64,000 nucleotides of DNA. Origin: Pseudopyrenochaeta lycopersici (lineage: Eukaryota; Ascomycota; Dothideomycetes; Pleosporales; Pseudopyrenochaetaceae). The translations under genes and the position numbers were made by a program. Within the stretch, counting starts at the first letter, position 1, and every line of letters starts with the position of its first letter. The notes under the pieces were generated by a model, which worked only from the letters and a program-made list of their open reading frames with translations, searched no databases and was not told where the DNA came from. Shown piece by piece: positions 50,436 through 62,059 of this stretch. The stretch covers positions 62,001-126,000 of the forward strand of contig NHZP01000054.1 of NCBI GenBank assembly GCA_003313425.1, in the 5' to 3' direction.

Positions 50436-53082
50436 ATGGCCCAATCTTTCGAACTCGCGTACCCGACCAACTTGAATAATCAGAGTGGTGGCCCACCTCC
50501 AGAACCACACCCTCTGCCGTCATATGGCCAAGTAGTTGGGTTCCCGCAGAATACATTGCCGCCACTTCGGTTCAATGGCGAACCCGTTCCCTGTGCGCCA
50601 ACTCCTGATCCAGGCCCAGGAAGTCAATCAAGGAAAGTGCATGTCAGCTCTGCCGAGATAACAATTTCGATTGCCATTACATGGATGTCCCACCACAGAA
50701 GTATGTAACACATTCTCACCAATCAAAAGTATGCTAAGGCTTCGTAGGCAAGACAGAGGCATGAGGAAGATGCAAGAGACCGTCGACGGTATGAGCGGAG
50801 TTTTGAGCAACGTCTTTGAGATGCTCGAGAGGGTACTACTATTGGTTCCTTCTGGAGAGCCAAATACGTCGACTCCAATTAAGCGAGAAGGTATGCTGGT
50901 TGTGGCCCCAGGGCCAGCAACATCTGTCGATAGCGTAAGAAGCGACTACAGCGGCACCGACGGCTCGAACGAGAATGTTGGCCTTCAGAGTGATCATACC
51001 ACGCCAGCCCACATGCTATTGGAAGAGTGGTCATCAATGCTTCCTTTTATTGTGGGTGTTGATTATTTGAATAACCTCAAAGAAAAAAACCAGAAGGTTT
51101 CCGACTATGCCATGCAGGTTGAGCAGAATCGAGGGCTTCTCCGTATCTGGGGCGCAGGAGAAGAACCTGGAAGCCCAGAAGGCAGCACCTATTCTAATGT
51201 CTCTTCTCCAGCACCCGGAAAAGAGGATCATCCACCATCGGATAAGTCTAACTCAAGCCCAATAAACGGCAGTTCATACCAAGAGTCCACAAGATTCGAG
51301 GGCGGCTTGGCTCCGGACGGAAGACCCAACTTCGATACCCAAGTTCTTTGGCAGCTGCGCGATTCTTACATGCAGAACATGCACAGCCTCCACCCTTTCT
51401 TAGACCCCAGAGAGATCCACAGAATGATCGAGGAATTTAGTGAACAGGCCAACGCTATGCCCATCCCCGGCCGTCCTGGCATCAAGAGGGGACGATCAAC
51501 TAGCCACTTCGGCGAGCCGTGCTTCCCAGGAGGCGCAATTGAGCGGTCCCTTCAGAATGCCATTGTACTTCTTATCCTCGCACTTGGAAAGGTGTGTTCT
51601 TATAAGGGCAAAGTTCTACCCGCACCTCAAAACGATTCGAGCGCTACCGCAAAGCGTGTACGGGGCTACACTGGAGACTTTCCACGCCACAACGCTAGCG
51701 TCGACAATGAATCTTCGGAAGATCGACCTCGTAACATCGAAATTCTTCCGGGCATGGCCTATTTTGCCTATGCTACGGACATCCTTGGGTATCAGCATGG
51801 TGGTAACACAGCCGCACACGCGCAAGCCATGGTCCTGGCTACTTTATACTTAAGCCAGTATAGTCGAGTCTTGGAGAGCTGGAGTTGGATCGTGGGCGCT
51901 TGCCGTGTTACTGAAGTCTTGATTAGACCGTAAGCTCAGCTGCTTTTCTCATATTAGACCGCATTTGATAACTTTGGACAGGGACTATAACAAACTTCGC
52001 CGCAAGACCTATCCGGACATTAAGGCATCGCTGTCCTCTTCAGAGCGATATAGGCTAAACTTGATTATGCGCATCTACTGGACATGTATGCAGCTGGAAT
52101 CGTTGGTTGCCTCATTTCCGTACAGCCACCGTCTACTAACCGTCAACTCTTAGGGACATTCGAGCCGAATTAGCTACCCTGCCAGCAAGCAGCGCATCTA
52201 GATACCAGAATGATATCATGTATCCAGAAGACTTCGAAGAAGGAGAAGAAACTTCTATGATGATGATATATTCCAGCCAAATCTGGCTTCGAGTGATTCT
52301 TAATGAGTGGCATAATGCTTTGTATGGTAGTAGTAAGTACTAATAGGTTAGTTTTGCGTGCTATGCTAACACAGCTTAGGCGGGCACAAGAGCTTCGATG
52401 CAAGGAATCTCAAAGAGGTTGCCGAATATGCAAGATGCCATGTGGATGTGCTGGAAAGTTGGAGAAAGTTGTTATCGCTGGAGTTGGCATGGAATGACGA
52501 AGATCCCCCTGCGACAAACCTCAACATCGCCCGACTACGCGCTAAATACTACGGAGGACTCTACATGATCCTACGACCATACTTGAGGATTGCGATACAT
52601 ACCTTTGACTCGTTGTCTCAGCAGAACTCACGAGCAGCTACCGCGGATCTGGCGGAAGATCAGCGACAAGTCATTGAAATTGCCTGCCAATGCATAGACG
52701 CCGCGATTCGGAGTACGATCGCTTTTGATCGTGTTGGTGCCGATCCGGACAGTTCCTACGAGGAATTCAAGAGCACTCGGACAGAACGACTCGTCGTTAC
52801 TAATATTTTCGGCACACTTCACGCGTAAGTACCTAGTTGCGGCTTTTGTACGAGCTAATCGTCTGCAGACAATTCGGGAATATAATGGTCCTCATTGCGG
52901 TGGCCAGATCCCCACTTCGTAAATACTTGCCTTCAGGCACGAAGCTGACCAAGTCAAACCTCGCCGCGCTCTTCGTACGGACAATCGGTGTACTTTCTGA
53001 AGGTGCGCCCAACTCACCGATCCTGAAGATGGACCTCGAAATCCTTGACAATGTCTGGCGACAGCAGAATCTATCCTGGTAG
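50436..53082 (+). pseudogene. fungal Zn2Cys6-type transcription factor with damaged zinc cluster
   Basis: Exons: 50436-50700, 50739-51929, 51982-52101, 52154-52332, 52380-52824 and 52869-53082. The last four introns (52, 52, 47 and 44 bp) have good signals (for example branch CTACTAAC) and agree in phase. The body is the fungal regulator homology domain: FDTQVLWQLRDSYMQNMHSLHPFLDPREIH, AIVLLILALGKVC, WSWIVGACRVTEVLIRPDYNKLRRKTYPD, SSSERYRLNLIMRIYWTCMQLESDIRAEL. Before it, the frame from ATG 50436 (MAQSFELAYPTNLNNQ) reads past QSRK into nonsense, whereas a shifted frame at 50638-50700 encodes CQLCRDNNFDCHYMDVPPQK, the second half (C-x2-C-x6-C) of a zinc cluster. The first half (C-x2-C-x6-C) is absent. 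A deletion with frame loss is the simplest reading, leaving the regulator without DNA binding. A sequencing or assembly error cannot be excluded. Confidence 0.65.
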
Positions 53083-54180
53083 AGTCATCACCTACTAAGC
53101 GAAGCATTCTACTAGAGCCAAGTATATCTCCACACAAATTGCACAGTCAAAGTATCTGTGTGGCTGATCTGGACGCCTCTATTGTAATTACTTATAACCT
53201 TTGCTGTTACCGTCTTCCTTTTCGTTGTCCATTGTGTCCTCATGTAAATATCTCCTTTTTAATATCAGTGCAGCCGTTACCACCACGCATGAGTTCAACT
53301 ATCACCTGATCCAACTGCGGGTAGCAACATAGGGCTGGCAAGCAGCCGGCTACAGCTCCTGGCGCTTCTTATCTAGATCAATCATACAAAAGCTTGCGAA
53401 GAGGAAGAGTGCTAGACAGCGCCGGCAAACGCCTCGCCGCTGGTGAAATGTCATAGCTTGTCGTCTAAACTTACTCACTATTTCGTGCCAGGCTTTCCCT
53501 TCTTACCTAACGTCAGATCTGTGCGCTGGCTACTCCGTCGGAGGATGGAAGCCTGTGATCCCGCATTAGCCTGACGTACTAGCTGCGAAGAAGCATATGA
53601 AACTTCTCGTGAATGATCATGCTTATCCGGTTATTCTTAACCCCTCTCCCTCCCCGGTTCCCAACGCTCTGGCATATTTATTGGACGTGCATTAAACCTG
53701 CACCAAACCACTAGTCACCTTTGTAAACAGCTTAATTGTAAATCAAATACTGATTCTTGTAATTGGATTGCTGTACAATCCCTACAGCAACGCCTAAGCT
53801 ATTTTGATATCACAGATCTGCAGGACAAATGCGTTCTGTTGACTATTCGGAGCGAAGCCCCGGGCCTATTCATATCCTTCGTTGGCTTTGCTCCACTTCT
53901 AGGTGCGGGATTTCCGAGGGCTAGAATGGGAACAGGTAAGGACCCTCATCGCTAGTCTTCTTGATTCGTCAGATCAATGTCCGTGTTTTGAGACATAGGC
54001 TAAGATGTGTTAGCAAAGGTGCATGAAGGTAGCGAGTGGCTTGACACGTGTCGTGCTTTCTTCGTCTGCCATTTCATCACCGCTTCTTTCGTTTTCATAG
54101 CTGTCAGTTGCTGATATAAAGCATGGTCTGGTACCGCATCAAATGGCCCATATTCCATCAAACGCACACATAACCCAACC
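53083..54180. other. gene-free interval
   Basis: No supported coding region over 1.1 kb. The right end holds a TATA-like GATATAAA box at 54112-54119, about 62 bp before the ATG at 54181. Confidence 0.45.
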
Positions 54181-54702
54181 ATGGCGCCTCAATCTCCTCT
54201 TTTCATTCAAGTTCTGCCGCAGAGTTCTGAGACACAAGAAGAATTTTCGGCTAGAGCTGCTGCGGGTATGCTCACCAAAGATGATTTTAAATATTTCATG
54301 GTCTTTTTGTACCGTGGAGAGACTCCTAGTGTTTTAGAAGACCTCAAACCTACCTCTATTAGCGAAATCAAACCTACCCCCGAACGTGATGGTAGACACC
54401 TAGTTTACTCTTTCAGCGACGATGATGCAAAAACTATCCGTAAGCGCTGGTACAGCGAAGAGGAGTTAGGTATGTATAGTGTAGGACATAGTTATTCAAT
54501 CATTCTCAACGAAACAGAGCGTCACCGTCGGACTCGTCTTGCTGTATTCGAAGAGGAGAAAAAGGCTGCGAAGGACGTCGAAAAAGCATACCAGGACGTC
54601 ATTCGGGTCATGAACACTCAAAACGCGGAAGTACATCACTCTCAGGGCAAATGGGCGATCCTGCCCGTGGCTTTCGTGGCTTTTTGGTGGATGTTTATGT
54701 AG
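54181..54702 (+). CDS. hypothetical tail-anchored protein, 173 aa
   Basis: A single-exon frame starts at the ATG at 54181 (MAPQSPLFIQVLPQSSETQEEF). The soluble part is charged, with a long helix (RLAVFEEEKKAAKDVEKAYQDVIRVMNTQ), probably coiled coil. The last 16 residues (WAILPVAFVAFWWMFM) are a strong C-terminal membrane segment, so the protein is likely tail-anchored with its bulk in the cytosol. No domain is recognised. A TATA-like box lies 62 bp upstream of the ATG. Confidence 0.6.
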   Translation: MAPQSPLFIQVLPQSSETQEEFSARAAAGMLTKDDFKYFMVFLYRGETPSVLEDLKPTSISEIKPTPERDGRHLVYSFSDDDAKTIRKRWYSEEELGMYSVGHSYSIILNETERHRRTRLAVFEEEKKAAKDVEKAYQDVIRVMNTQNAEVHHSQGKWAILPVAFVAFWWMFM

Positions 54703-55416
54703 GCAAAGTTACAGTCTTCTGTATTCGCATTGCGGACAGATATATGTAGCTACTTCAAGGCAACCGTCGTCGTTATTGTCTATGTCTTCATTTGCAAAAT
54801 GCTTCTGCGCCATTATGCTAAAAGAGATGCCGTTATGCAGTCTGCACACTCTAGAGGTTGCCACTCTATGAAATTTTTCTGCATGACTTCATAAAAAAGG
54901 ATCCCCTTACTGTATGAAATTGGGCGAGGGTCAAAGCCCTGTCGGGCTGGAGGACTATTGTGCATTTGTTAAGATCTCGGGCACTTTAATCAAATCCGGC
55001 TTCGAGCCGTATGCTGTCATTCCTGCTCGTTTATCATTGCATTTTTCGTAGCGAATTATAACGTCACATCGCATGAAGAGATATCTTTCGAGTAATTGAC
55101 AACTATTGCGGGAGTATCTTTCAAAGACCTATAAGAGCGTCGAGTGCACGTAACTACGGCACTTATATCGCATCATTACTTTGATATGTGTGATTATACT
55201 CAAGTTCAGTACAAGTGCTCTCATTTGCGTTTTGTTGTGCGCGCATGGTGTACGAAGTATCAAGAGACTCATAAACGATGTCCTGCAAACGTTGTTCCTA
55301 TGTAAGAATAGTCCTGTAGAATATTCTGTGTCACTGACATATTGGCAGAGAATATCGATTAGATGAGAACTGCAGCCATTGTAAAGGAAGATGGTAACTT
55401 ATTCCGAAGTCCAGCC
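54703..55416. other. gene-free interval
   Basis: AT-rich spacer between convergent genes. The 61-codon frame at 55181-55366 has no support. Confidence 0.4.
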
Positions 55417-55777
55417 CTAGGTCGCTTCTAATGTTGGCGGATAGATGTAAAGCAGGCCTAGAACGACGCCGCCGCAAGCGAAGTATGTGATCTGCAGACG
55501 CTTTCTCGTAGCTATGACAGAAGGACTCACTTACGCTGTCCAATGCACTGCCATATAGTTCAAGCGCAGCCCAGGTGGACGATTCGGAGCGGTAAATTGG
55601 CAGTTGGACTGGCTGGAGAAGAGGCGGGTTCTGAGATATTGGTTCTGGTAGACGAGATTTGGATCCCCATAAGAGGCGCAATTCCGCTGGAGTGAGGTGA
55701 TTGGTTGAGTGGATGGAGCGGATGCTCACGCGCGAGGTGAATATCGCTGGCGCCAATCTTCTATGATACACGAACAT
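55417..55777 (-). CDS. small protein with mitochondrial-like leader and C-terminal membrane segment
   Basis: The reconstructed protein has 105 aa in two exons, 55777-55535 and 55491-55417. The 43-bp intron has donor GTAAGT and acceptor CTGCAG in phase 0. Reading through the intron would give 148 aa without a membrane segment; splicing gives the tail TYFACGGVVLGLLYIYPP, a good transmembrane helix. The N-terminus (MFVYHRRLAPAIFTSRVSIRSIH) is rich in Arg, Ser and Ala without acids, like a mitochondrial presequence. It may be an inner-membrane protein, but I recognise no family. Confidence 0.6.
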
Positions 55778-56268
55778 ATCGAAAATTCGACGCCCTGAGT
55801 CTGTAGATCAATGTCAACATAGATGGATAAGAGGTATGAAGCAAAAGAAGTAACTTAGAATGAATCAATACTGACTTAATCCGTTATTCTTCTTTGCTCT
55901 TATATAAACTCAGTTATGCGGTGTAGTACTCGAAAGCCGCCGGGATTCAATGGGGAAGCTATCGTCTTGTGTGGTCAGCCTATCCATCCACCATATCCCC
56001 CGCAGACTGAAGCCCGTATTGGGTGGGCTGATCGCCTGCACCTTGGACCCGCTTGTAGTTTCGCATGTTTGTTAGGAGCATTTCAGGGTAGACTTTGGTT
56101 GGCTATATAGCCGCCACGCATAGTGCTAAATTAGCTCCATCTTCGGTGACTTTTTTACCCTGCCGTCCTTCGTCCACCCGCGGCGGAGGCGGTCTTATAC
56201 GGGCACATGAAACACAACGAACAAAGTAAGTTAGTGCATCTTATGTTACCCATTACCGAATTAATTAC
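55778..56268. other. intergenic region
   Basis: Nothing convincing. The 64-codon frame at 55916-56110 lacks support. Confidence 0.4.
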
Positions 56269-57227
56269 CTAGGAGACGGTTTGAGGCCGTGAAGTCGACC
56301 GAGAGCTCGACCGATCACGGCGCCTGACTTCAAGGAGGAAGAGGAACTCATGACCGTCAAGCAATTCTCCGAGAGGCCAATCCAGCCCATCTCGCACCCA
56401 CGCAAGTGCCTCAAGTGGTTCGGTGTAATCAACGAAAAAGTTGGTATATACCGACGAAACAACTCCGTTTGTCTCCCCACTATCAAAGAGACTACCACGT
56501 AGATCGGCGTCTTTGACATAACCGATTGAAGGTGCTTTCATGACAGCTGCCGCATGTTTGCGAATGAAGTCAAGGCGCACAGTGCCGATACCATCTATGA
56601 CAAACTTAGTACTGATTCATAGTGTATGAACTAAAGTATGCACTTACTTCCGAACGCCTTTGCGGCTGCCAAACACGCAGCGGGGTGAGAACTCATAAGG
56701 CCGTAAAGTTCATCGTCATCCTGCCTAATTTGATTCAACAGACTGACTGCAATTCCACGCTCCCGAAAATCGCGATGGACAACCAACTAAGTGACCCAAC
56801 ACACGGTTTTACCATTATAGGTCCATCGACAGGTAAACACATTACCGGCAAGACGATCTTCAATGGTAACTCTAGCGTAAGAGCAGGCGGCACCCTGGGG
56901 TAGATACTGTGCTCGAAGCCGGTCTTTGCTGAGTCTCACACGACTCCCTATCATTACCATCAGTAGACGAATGCAGAACAACTCAACCCGGCTGGATTTC
57001 GCGGCATCTTTGCCCCAGATACCGTAGTTCTCATTGAACAACTGTGACGCTTCCACCAACATATCGTCGGTGAGTTCGCCTCCATCAAACTTTTCAAACA
57101 GTTGCTTTGACATGTTTAGCCTCCTTCGGGTCCTTGAGCTAGGCGACTTGTCGATGTATCGTACGGTTGGTTCTTCGTTAAACTCGACTGCTTTACGATG
57201 CGAAGGATGAGAGGTAGGCGCAACCAT
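56269..57227 (-). pseudogene. GNAT-family N-acetyltransferase-like gene with premature stop
   Basis: The frame from the ATG at 57227 (MVAPTSHPSHRKAV) encodes the start of a fungal GNAT-like family: SKQLFEKFDGGELT, LSKDRLRAQYLP, VFTCRWTYNGKTVCWVT. It then meets TAG at about 56787-56789. The same frame continues with LVVHRDFRERGIAVSLLNQIR, the acetyl-CoA loop region (R-x-x-G-I/A), to an intron at 56595-56647 (donor GTAAGT, acceptor CATAG) and a last exon with FFVDYTEPLEALAWVRDGLDWPLGELLDGHE. Relatives would have Gln at the stop position (CAG to TAG), so a single C-to-T change kills the gene. Everything else is intact. Acyl transfer from acetyl-CoA is the family activity; the substrate is unknown. 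Confidence 0.75.
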
Positions 57228-58350
57228 ATGAGAATACTGGAGGTGTCAGGTATATATAAGCCAACTCCAAGCTACTAGCTCACTCGCTTCGGGTTGAGGG
57301 TTGAGGGCTGGGGTTCGAAAGTGTCTGTTGGAACTCTGATAGAGGGGCCGATATTCGCTTAGCCGAAAAGAGCTGTCTGGCCTGCCTGTAATCATCTCCT
57401 TTCTTGCCCTTCATGCCAGTCCCAATGAGGAGCATGAAGTCTTCAAGGTCTTTAGTGCACTCTAATCTCGCATCTGGACGAGCTATCTTGAACCTTTAAA
57501 GATTAGCTCCGCTGAGGTCATGGCATAACGAGTGACACGGAACTTACAGTCCCCAGCGACGACCCTGCCTGATCTTGTTGGCTTTGTACTGCTTGCTAGA
57601 GTCGTCTGCTATAGTTTTGTTTTTGACCTTCGATGGATCCATAGCTGCGATAGTTGCGCTGCTGCGTGCAAGAAACTCTTGCTCACGTATAGTCAGTGTC
57701 ACAGCCATTGTGATAGTGAAGCACTGAGTGTAAAGTGAATCCCTCCGTATGGGGAAATGTCATCCAGGAAGAGGAAGAAGAGAGAATCAGATGTACCAGT
57801 CACGCAAGCAAGAGCGAACTAGCTTGACTATAAACACTCCATAGGAGGCCTTGCCATAACATCCGGAATACCGCCTTTTTACGGAGCGTAGCCAACAGGA
57901 ACTATCATCCATTGGGTGCTGCAGTGTAAATTCTTGCCAGGCTTGCGAGAGGTCTGATCGGTTGCTACACTTTACAAAGATGACTTGTGTCCTTGTCTCT
58001 CCAGCAGGTTAAGAGGGCGTGACCAGGACCGAATAACACTTCAGAGATTGTCCAGACACGCACCCACCTCTTCAGCCGAGTAGTCGGATCAATCGGATGG
58101 CGTCTGATGTCTGTAGCAGAGTCGACAGACAGATTTGGGCCTTCTGGTCTTTTCAAACCGGGAATAACAGTAATAACTCGTGATGCACCTCTAATCATGT
58201 CGCTGATGACGTAAATTAAGTCTATAAAGAAGTCCGCAGCTTGAAATGTTCGAAGGATTTAATTAAGTTCGTAGTTACTCTCAACATACATTCCTCATCA
58301 ATAACTCGCTTTTCACTGTGGAAAAAGTTACTTACCGGGTGTACGAGAGC
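57228..58350. other. gene-free interval
   Basis: A TATA-like stretch (TATATATA, about 57251-57258) serves the GNAT gene. A minus-strand frame at 57965-58198 is open but has no domain or splice partner I can support. Confidence 0.4.
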
Positions 58351-58878
58351 TTAGCTAGAAGAGCCTTTCTCAATATAGCTCCTTAATTTTTTCATCGCAT
58401 GACCCAGAGATTCGACGTCAATTTCGGTATGTTTACGCTTCAAATTCTGTCCTTCAAACTCCGTGGGAATGTCTTCATGCTCAGAAGCTGGTCTTTTCCT
58501 ACTCGCTCGTGGGAACCTCTCTTCCTCTGATGATGATTCAAGCTCAAACCCGTAGCGTTGACGCTTCACCGCATCCCGATCATGCCTAGAAGCTGATCTT
58601 TTCTTACTTGCTCGTAAGATCCTCTCTCCCTCTGCGACAGATATGTCGTTAAACTTCTAATATTAGTGGAATTGAAATGTAGCACTCGATTTCATGTACT
58701 ATACCTTATGCTCCAGTAACAAAGACAGGTCAGCGGCATCGCTCATGATAGTCTTGAGATGGGATTTGGCCAATTCAAAAAAATGCTCATCTGACAGAGG
58801 CTGACCGGCCCAATCCCCTTTCCCATGAAACTTTCGCTCTCGGTGAGCAGCGTACTCGTCGGAAGCCTTCTCCGTCAT
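58351..58878 (-). CDS. hypothetical Lys/Arg/Glu-rich protein, two or more exons
   Basis: Exons 58878-58705 and 58656-58351 are joined by a 48-bp intron with donor GTATAG, branch CTAATA and acceptor ATTAG in phase 0, giving 159 aa from ATG 58878 (MTEKASDEYAAHRERKFHGK). The same frame is open upstream to a possible acceptor at 58987 (giving QAHPEIIWDCLRNVASVS), so earlier exons are likely. A helix (FFELAKSHLKTIMSDAADLSLLLEHK) is followed by a charged, disordered tail with two related blocks, RILRASKKRSASRHD and RFPRASRKRPASEHE. The basic blocks suggest a nuclear protein. No domain is recognised. Confidence 0.55.
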
Positions 58879-58986
58879 TTTGACACTCAAATTGAATTGT
58901 ATGCTTACTGAAGCAACGTTTCGCAAACAATCCCATATTATTTCTGGATGCGCCTGACACTCCGTAGAACCAGTAATGCTCGCGTC

Positions 58987-60376
58987 CTGAATCTAATTTG
59001 AGAGAGACTTAAGTCGTTGAGAAGGGGGGCAAGAAGAGGTTTTGAGAAAGAGACTGCTCACTAATTAACCCACGTGTTACAAGAATCCTCATAGAGTCCC
59101 ACTACTGGGCACAGGGTTGCAAATAGGTCTATTTTTGAACTCCTGCTTGTTTATATTTGAGGGCAAGGTTTCGACCTTAGGGAGCCTTGATGCTGGTCAT
59201 CACGCCAGCAAGGGAAGGGTTGTGCTAGTGAGCACACTAAAACTCACGCTGGCAGCGATTCTAGGTGATGGTAGCATTAGAACTTACGTGCACATGTCGG
59301 GAACATTTGCCTCGCGCTCAGCTTGTGTCTCCGCATCAGGGCCCAATAGCGGGTTGGCTGATACTCTAGAGAGCGGCAAATCGCAAGTTCTGCAGGAGGT
59401 CGCAGTCTCAGCTCTCTCTTACTTGCCCTTCCAGTTGTTTCATAATCTTACTCAAAACTACACCCTGTTAACCACAACTAATTAAGATTATTTTCTTGCA
59501 GCTTATCTGATCAAAGTCATCATTTTTGTGTGCATGTTGAAGCAGCTACGGTAATCATATCAGAGCATGAGCCGAAGCAATGGAGACACCGGGGCCTCTT
59601 CGTCTAGTTATATCATTTCAACACATATTGCATCTATGCTAAGTACAGAAATCGGCATTGGAGCTCAACTCAGTCTGTTTCTCTCTTCCTTTCCACCGCC
59701 TGTTGAGAAACGCGCACCGACATCGAGCTTTCGATAGTCGACCGAACCGAAGCCAATCTTTCTGGACTGCCGTACTTGCCGTTACCCGGGCTAGATGAGC
59801 GGAAGCCAGGGCGACATGACCGAGATGCTGCCCTGTGTTGGTCACACAACAGCATGGGTATCCTAGTACGGCAAGGGTAAGAATCCAAAAGGAAAATCAG
59901 ATCCGCTGACTAGCCGGTTTCACCATGAACAAATGCTATAGTGTGACGAGTGCTAGGACGAAATACTGAACTTCAGCTAGGAAATCATGGTAGATGCCAT
60001 CTTGTGGTGAGGTGCAGACAGCGCATAGGTGACGCCTTCAAAGCACTTAAACCAAATCCAAGACAGTGATGTTCTCAGGTCTATTTTAAGAATAGGCTTA
60101 ATTTAGAATTAGCAGAGATGCAAATCAGGTACCCACATGGATAGAAGGCTGTTTAGTGCATACACTGCGCAGAACAGTGAACCATTTTCGGATACCACAG
60201 GTTTCGACATCACGCGGACACTTCCATCATCCTCTACCCCTGTCGAGTTTGTCACACCGCGTCCCAACATATAGGGTGCCGGTGGCTAATATTCTAGCCT
60301 CACTATATCTCTACCTCCCACGTCTTGATTCTTTTAGACTGCTACTCCCGCTATAATCTTCAGCACGAGACCAACA
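58987..60376. other. gene-free interval
   Basis: It may contain upstream exons of the minus-strand gene ending at 58351. The frame at 59117-59485 (plus) is hydrophobic and unsupported. No repeat was recognised. Confidence 0.4.
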
Positions 60377-61038
60377 ATGGCCGTACTGAACTACGACAAC
60401 CCCGAAGAATACTCAATGCCTCTGGAGGATTACTTTCTGTTCCCGACGAACAACACGTCATGTTATTGTCTCCACGAAAACTGGCAGTGCTTCATGTGTT
60501 CGACGACGAACTTTGTAAACCCAACAATCCTCGATGGGGCGCCAAACGACGGCATTTTCGCATACCCAACCGCGGGTCAGGTGCAGGCAGCATTAGCTTA
60601 CGACAACGCATCATGTGATTATCCTAACCAGTTACAGCCAGCTACCGACCACTGGTATCCTGTATCTCAGCCTGCATTGGAAGCACAGGCAACAGAAACG
60701 CAGCCATGTGACTGCGGAAAAGTACAAGATCTCGAGAAGCGAATAGAAAGTCTGGAAAAGCTCCTGGCATGTCACAAAGAAGCAGAGTAGGGTGACCCTG
60801 ACTACGAACCGCTTTTCTGGTTTCTGACAATGGAGTAGACATGTTACAAACTTCCGGGAATATGCAGAGCAGATCCAAGAGTGGTCAGCAGCGTTCATGG
60901 AGAAAGCAGAAGCCTTAGCTGAAGAAGTAAGAGCAGCTGCCAAGACCAGCACTGGGGTCTGAGCACCTTTGGCATTTTAATTAGCTCAAGAAACTGAGGG
61001 AGTTGGAACGGGAGGCGTCCGAGCTATTCCTTGCATAG
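60377..61038 (+). CDS. hypothetical protein with C-terminal coiled coil
   Basis: The reconstructed protein has 183 aa in three exons: 60377-60786, 60839-60926 and 60985-61038. Intron 1 (52 bp) has donor GTAGGG, branch CTGAC and acceptor GAGTAG. Intron 2 (58 bp) has donor GTAAGA and acceptor AATTAG. The protein opens MAVLNYDNPEEYSMPLEDYF, has a Cys-rich patch (CYCLHENWQCFMC) and closes with heptad-like sequence (CGKVQDLEKRIESLEKLLAC, EYAEQIQEWSAAFMEKAEAL, LKKLRELEREASELFLA). Both introns extend the coiled coil in frame, which supports them. Without intron 2 the frame stops at 60962. Function unknown. Confidence 0.6.
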
Positions 61039-62059
61039 CGAACGGAAGCAGAGATCCCTCTGAGAACAAACTCGGCGTGTTGCCGGAAAAGGCTGTTGTT
61101 GCGCTTTCAGAGAGTGAATCCGACGACCATCCGTACCACGAAGTCGTGGCGGGGGGCTTTGGATCCACCAAGGACGCATTCGATTTCGCAGCCTTCCAAG
61201 TCACCTGTCTCCACGTGCTCTTGCCATGTGTCAATCGGCGCTCTTCGTAAAGGGATTGGAGTATGCATGTTGGAGCGACGTATGGCGAAGGGTAGCTCCA
61301 GGGGATTATCCGCTCCTGTTCTCCCATTCAGCTTTGCTCTAAGATACTGTACAGTCACATGAATAAAGTTTCTTCCGCCAAGTTTTTTCCCACCAAACTA
61401 CACCAAAAAGTTATTAATTATAAGATAACCCTAACTTCTTAGATTTTTAATAAATTATATTAAAATTAACATCCCTCACTACGTAGCGAGAATCACTCCG
61501 TAACGAGAAAAATTACAGGTACTTAGAATTCAAAGCAAGAGGGACTCTAACCACGTCCGAATATTTATGTTGCGTTACTCAGGTCGTGTGCAGGAGCTCC
61601 TCCTCAACCTCCTGACAGCTATTACTAGAAAATTGCATTCCTCCCCATAATTTACCACTAGCTCTGAAATATTGACTGGCGGAAGTGGAGTAATATATGT
61701 CGCTGCCCATGTTGCTGTAGACAACGCTGCGGGAGGGAAAGGTTTAAGCGTGAGCCCTTGTGCAAATATATAGGCCGTATTTGGCTCTTTTCGAGGTGTC
61801 CGGAATGAGAACTTCTCTTTAACAGCCTAGTCATGAAGGGCGCGGCGGAGGTCGGGCCAGCAGGTGTACTCCGTACCATCAAGAGGCAGAACGAGCTCAT
61901 CCATGGCGAGGAGGGGGGAAGGTGATCGTCGCGTCGCGTCAGTGCAGCAGAGGTCCGGGTATATTATTCTTTAATTTTAGTTGCAGGGTATAGAATTCTT
62001 TTCTTTCGAAATGCAGGGTATATAATTCTTTAACCCCTAATCTTGTTAACTCTGTTTTA
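61039..62059. other. AT-rich gene-free interval with a MITE end and short direct repeats
   Basis: AT-rich at 61380-61470. A MITE-like end lies at 61473-61511. Two direct repeats of TGCAGGGTATA[G/T]AATTCTTT start near 61982 and 62012. Antisense frames at 60986-61358 overlap the coiled-coil gene and I reject them. Confidence 0.5.
61473..61511. repeat. solo MITE end
   Basis: CCCTCACTACGTAGCGAGAA, then CTCCGTAACGAGAA, is a diverged copy of the terminal repeat at 7957-8017 and 35508-35552. Confidence 0.5.

Noticed and set aside
60986..61358. Two minus-strand frames of 83 and 113 codons
   Set aside because: They overlap each other in different frames and overlap the last exon of the coiled-coil gene; no domain.
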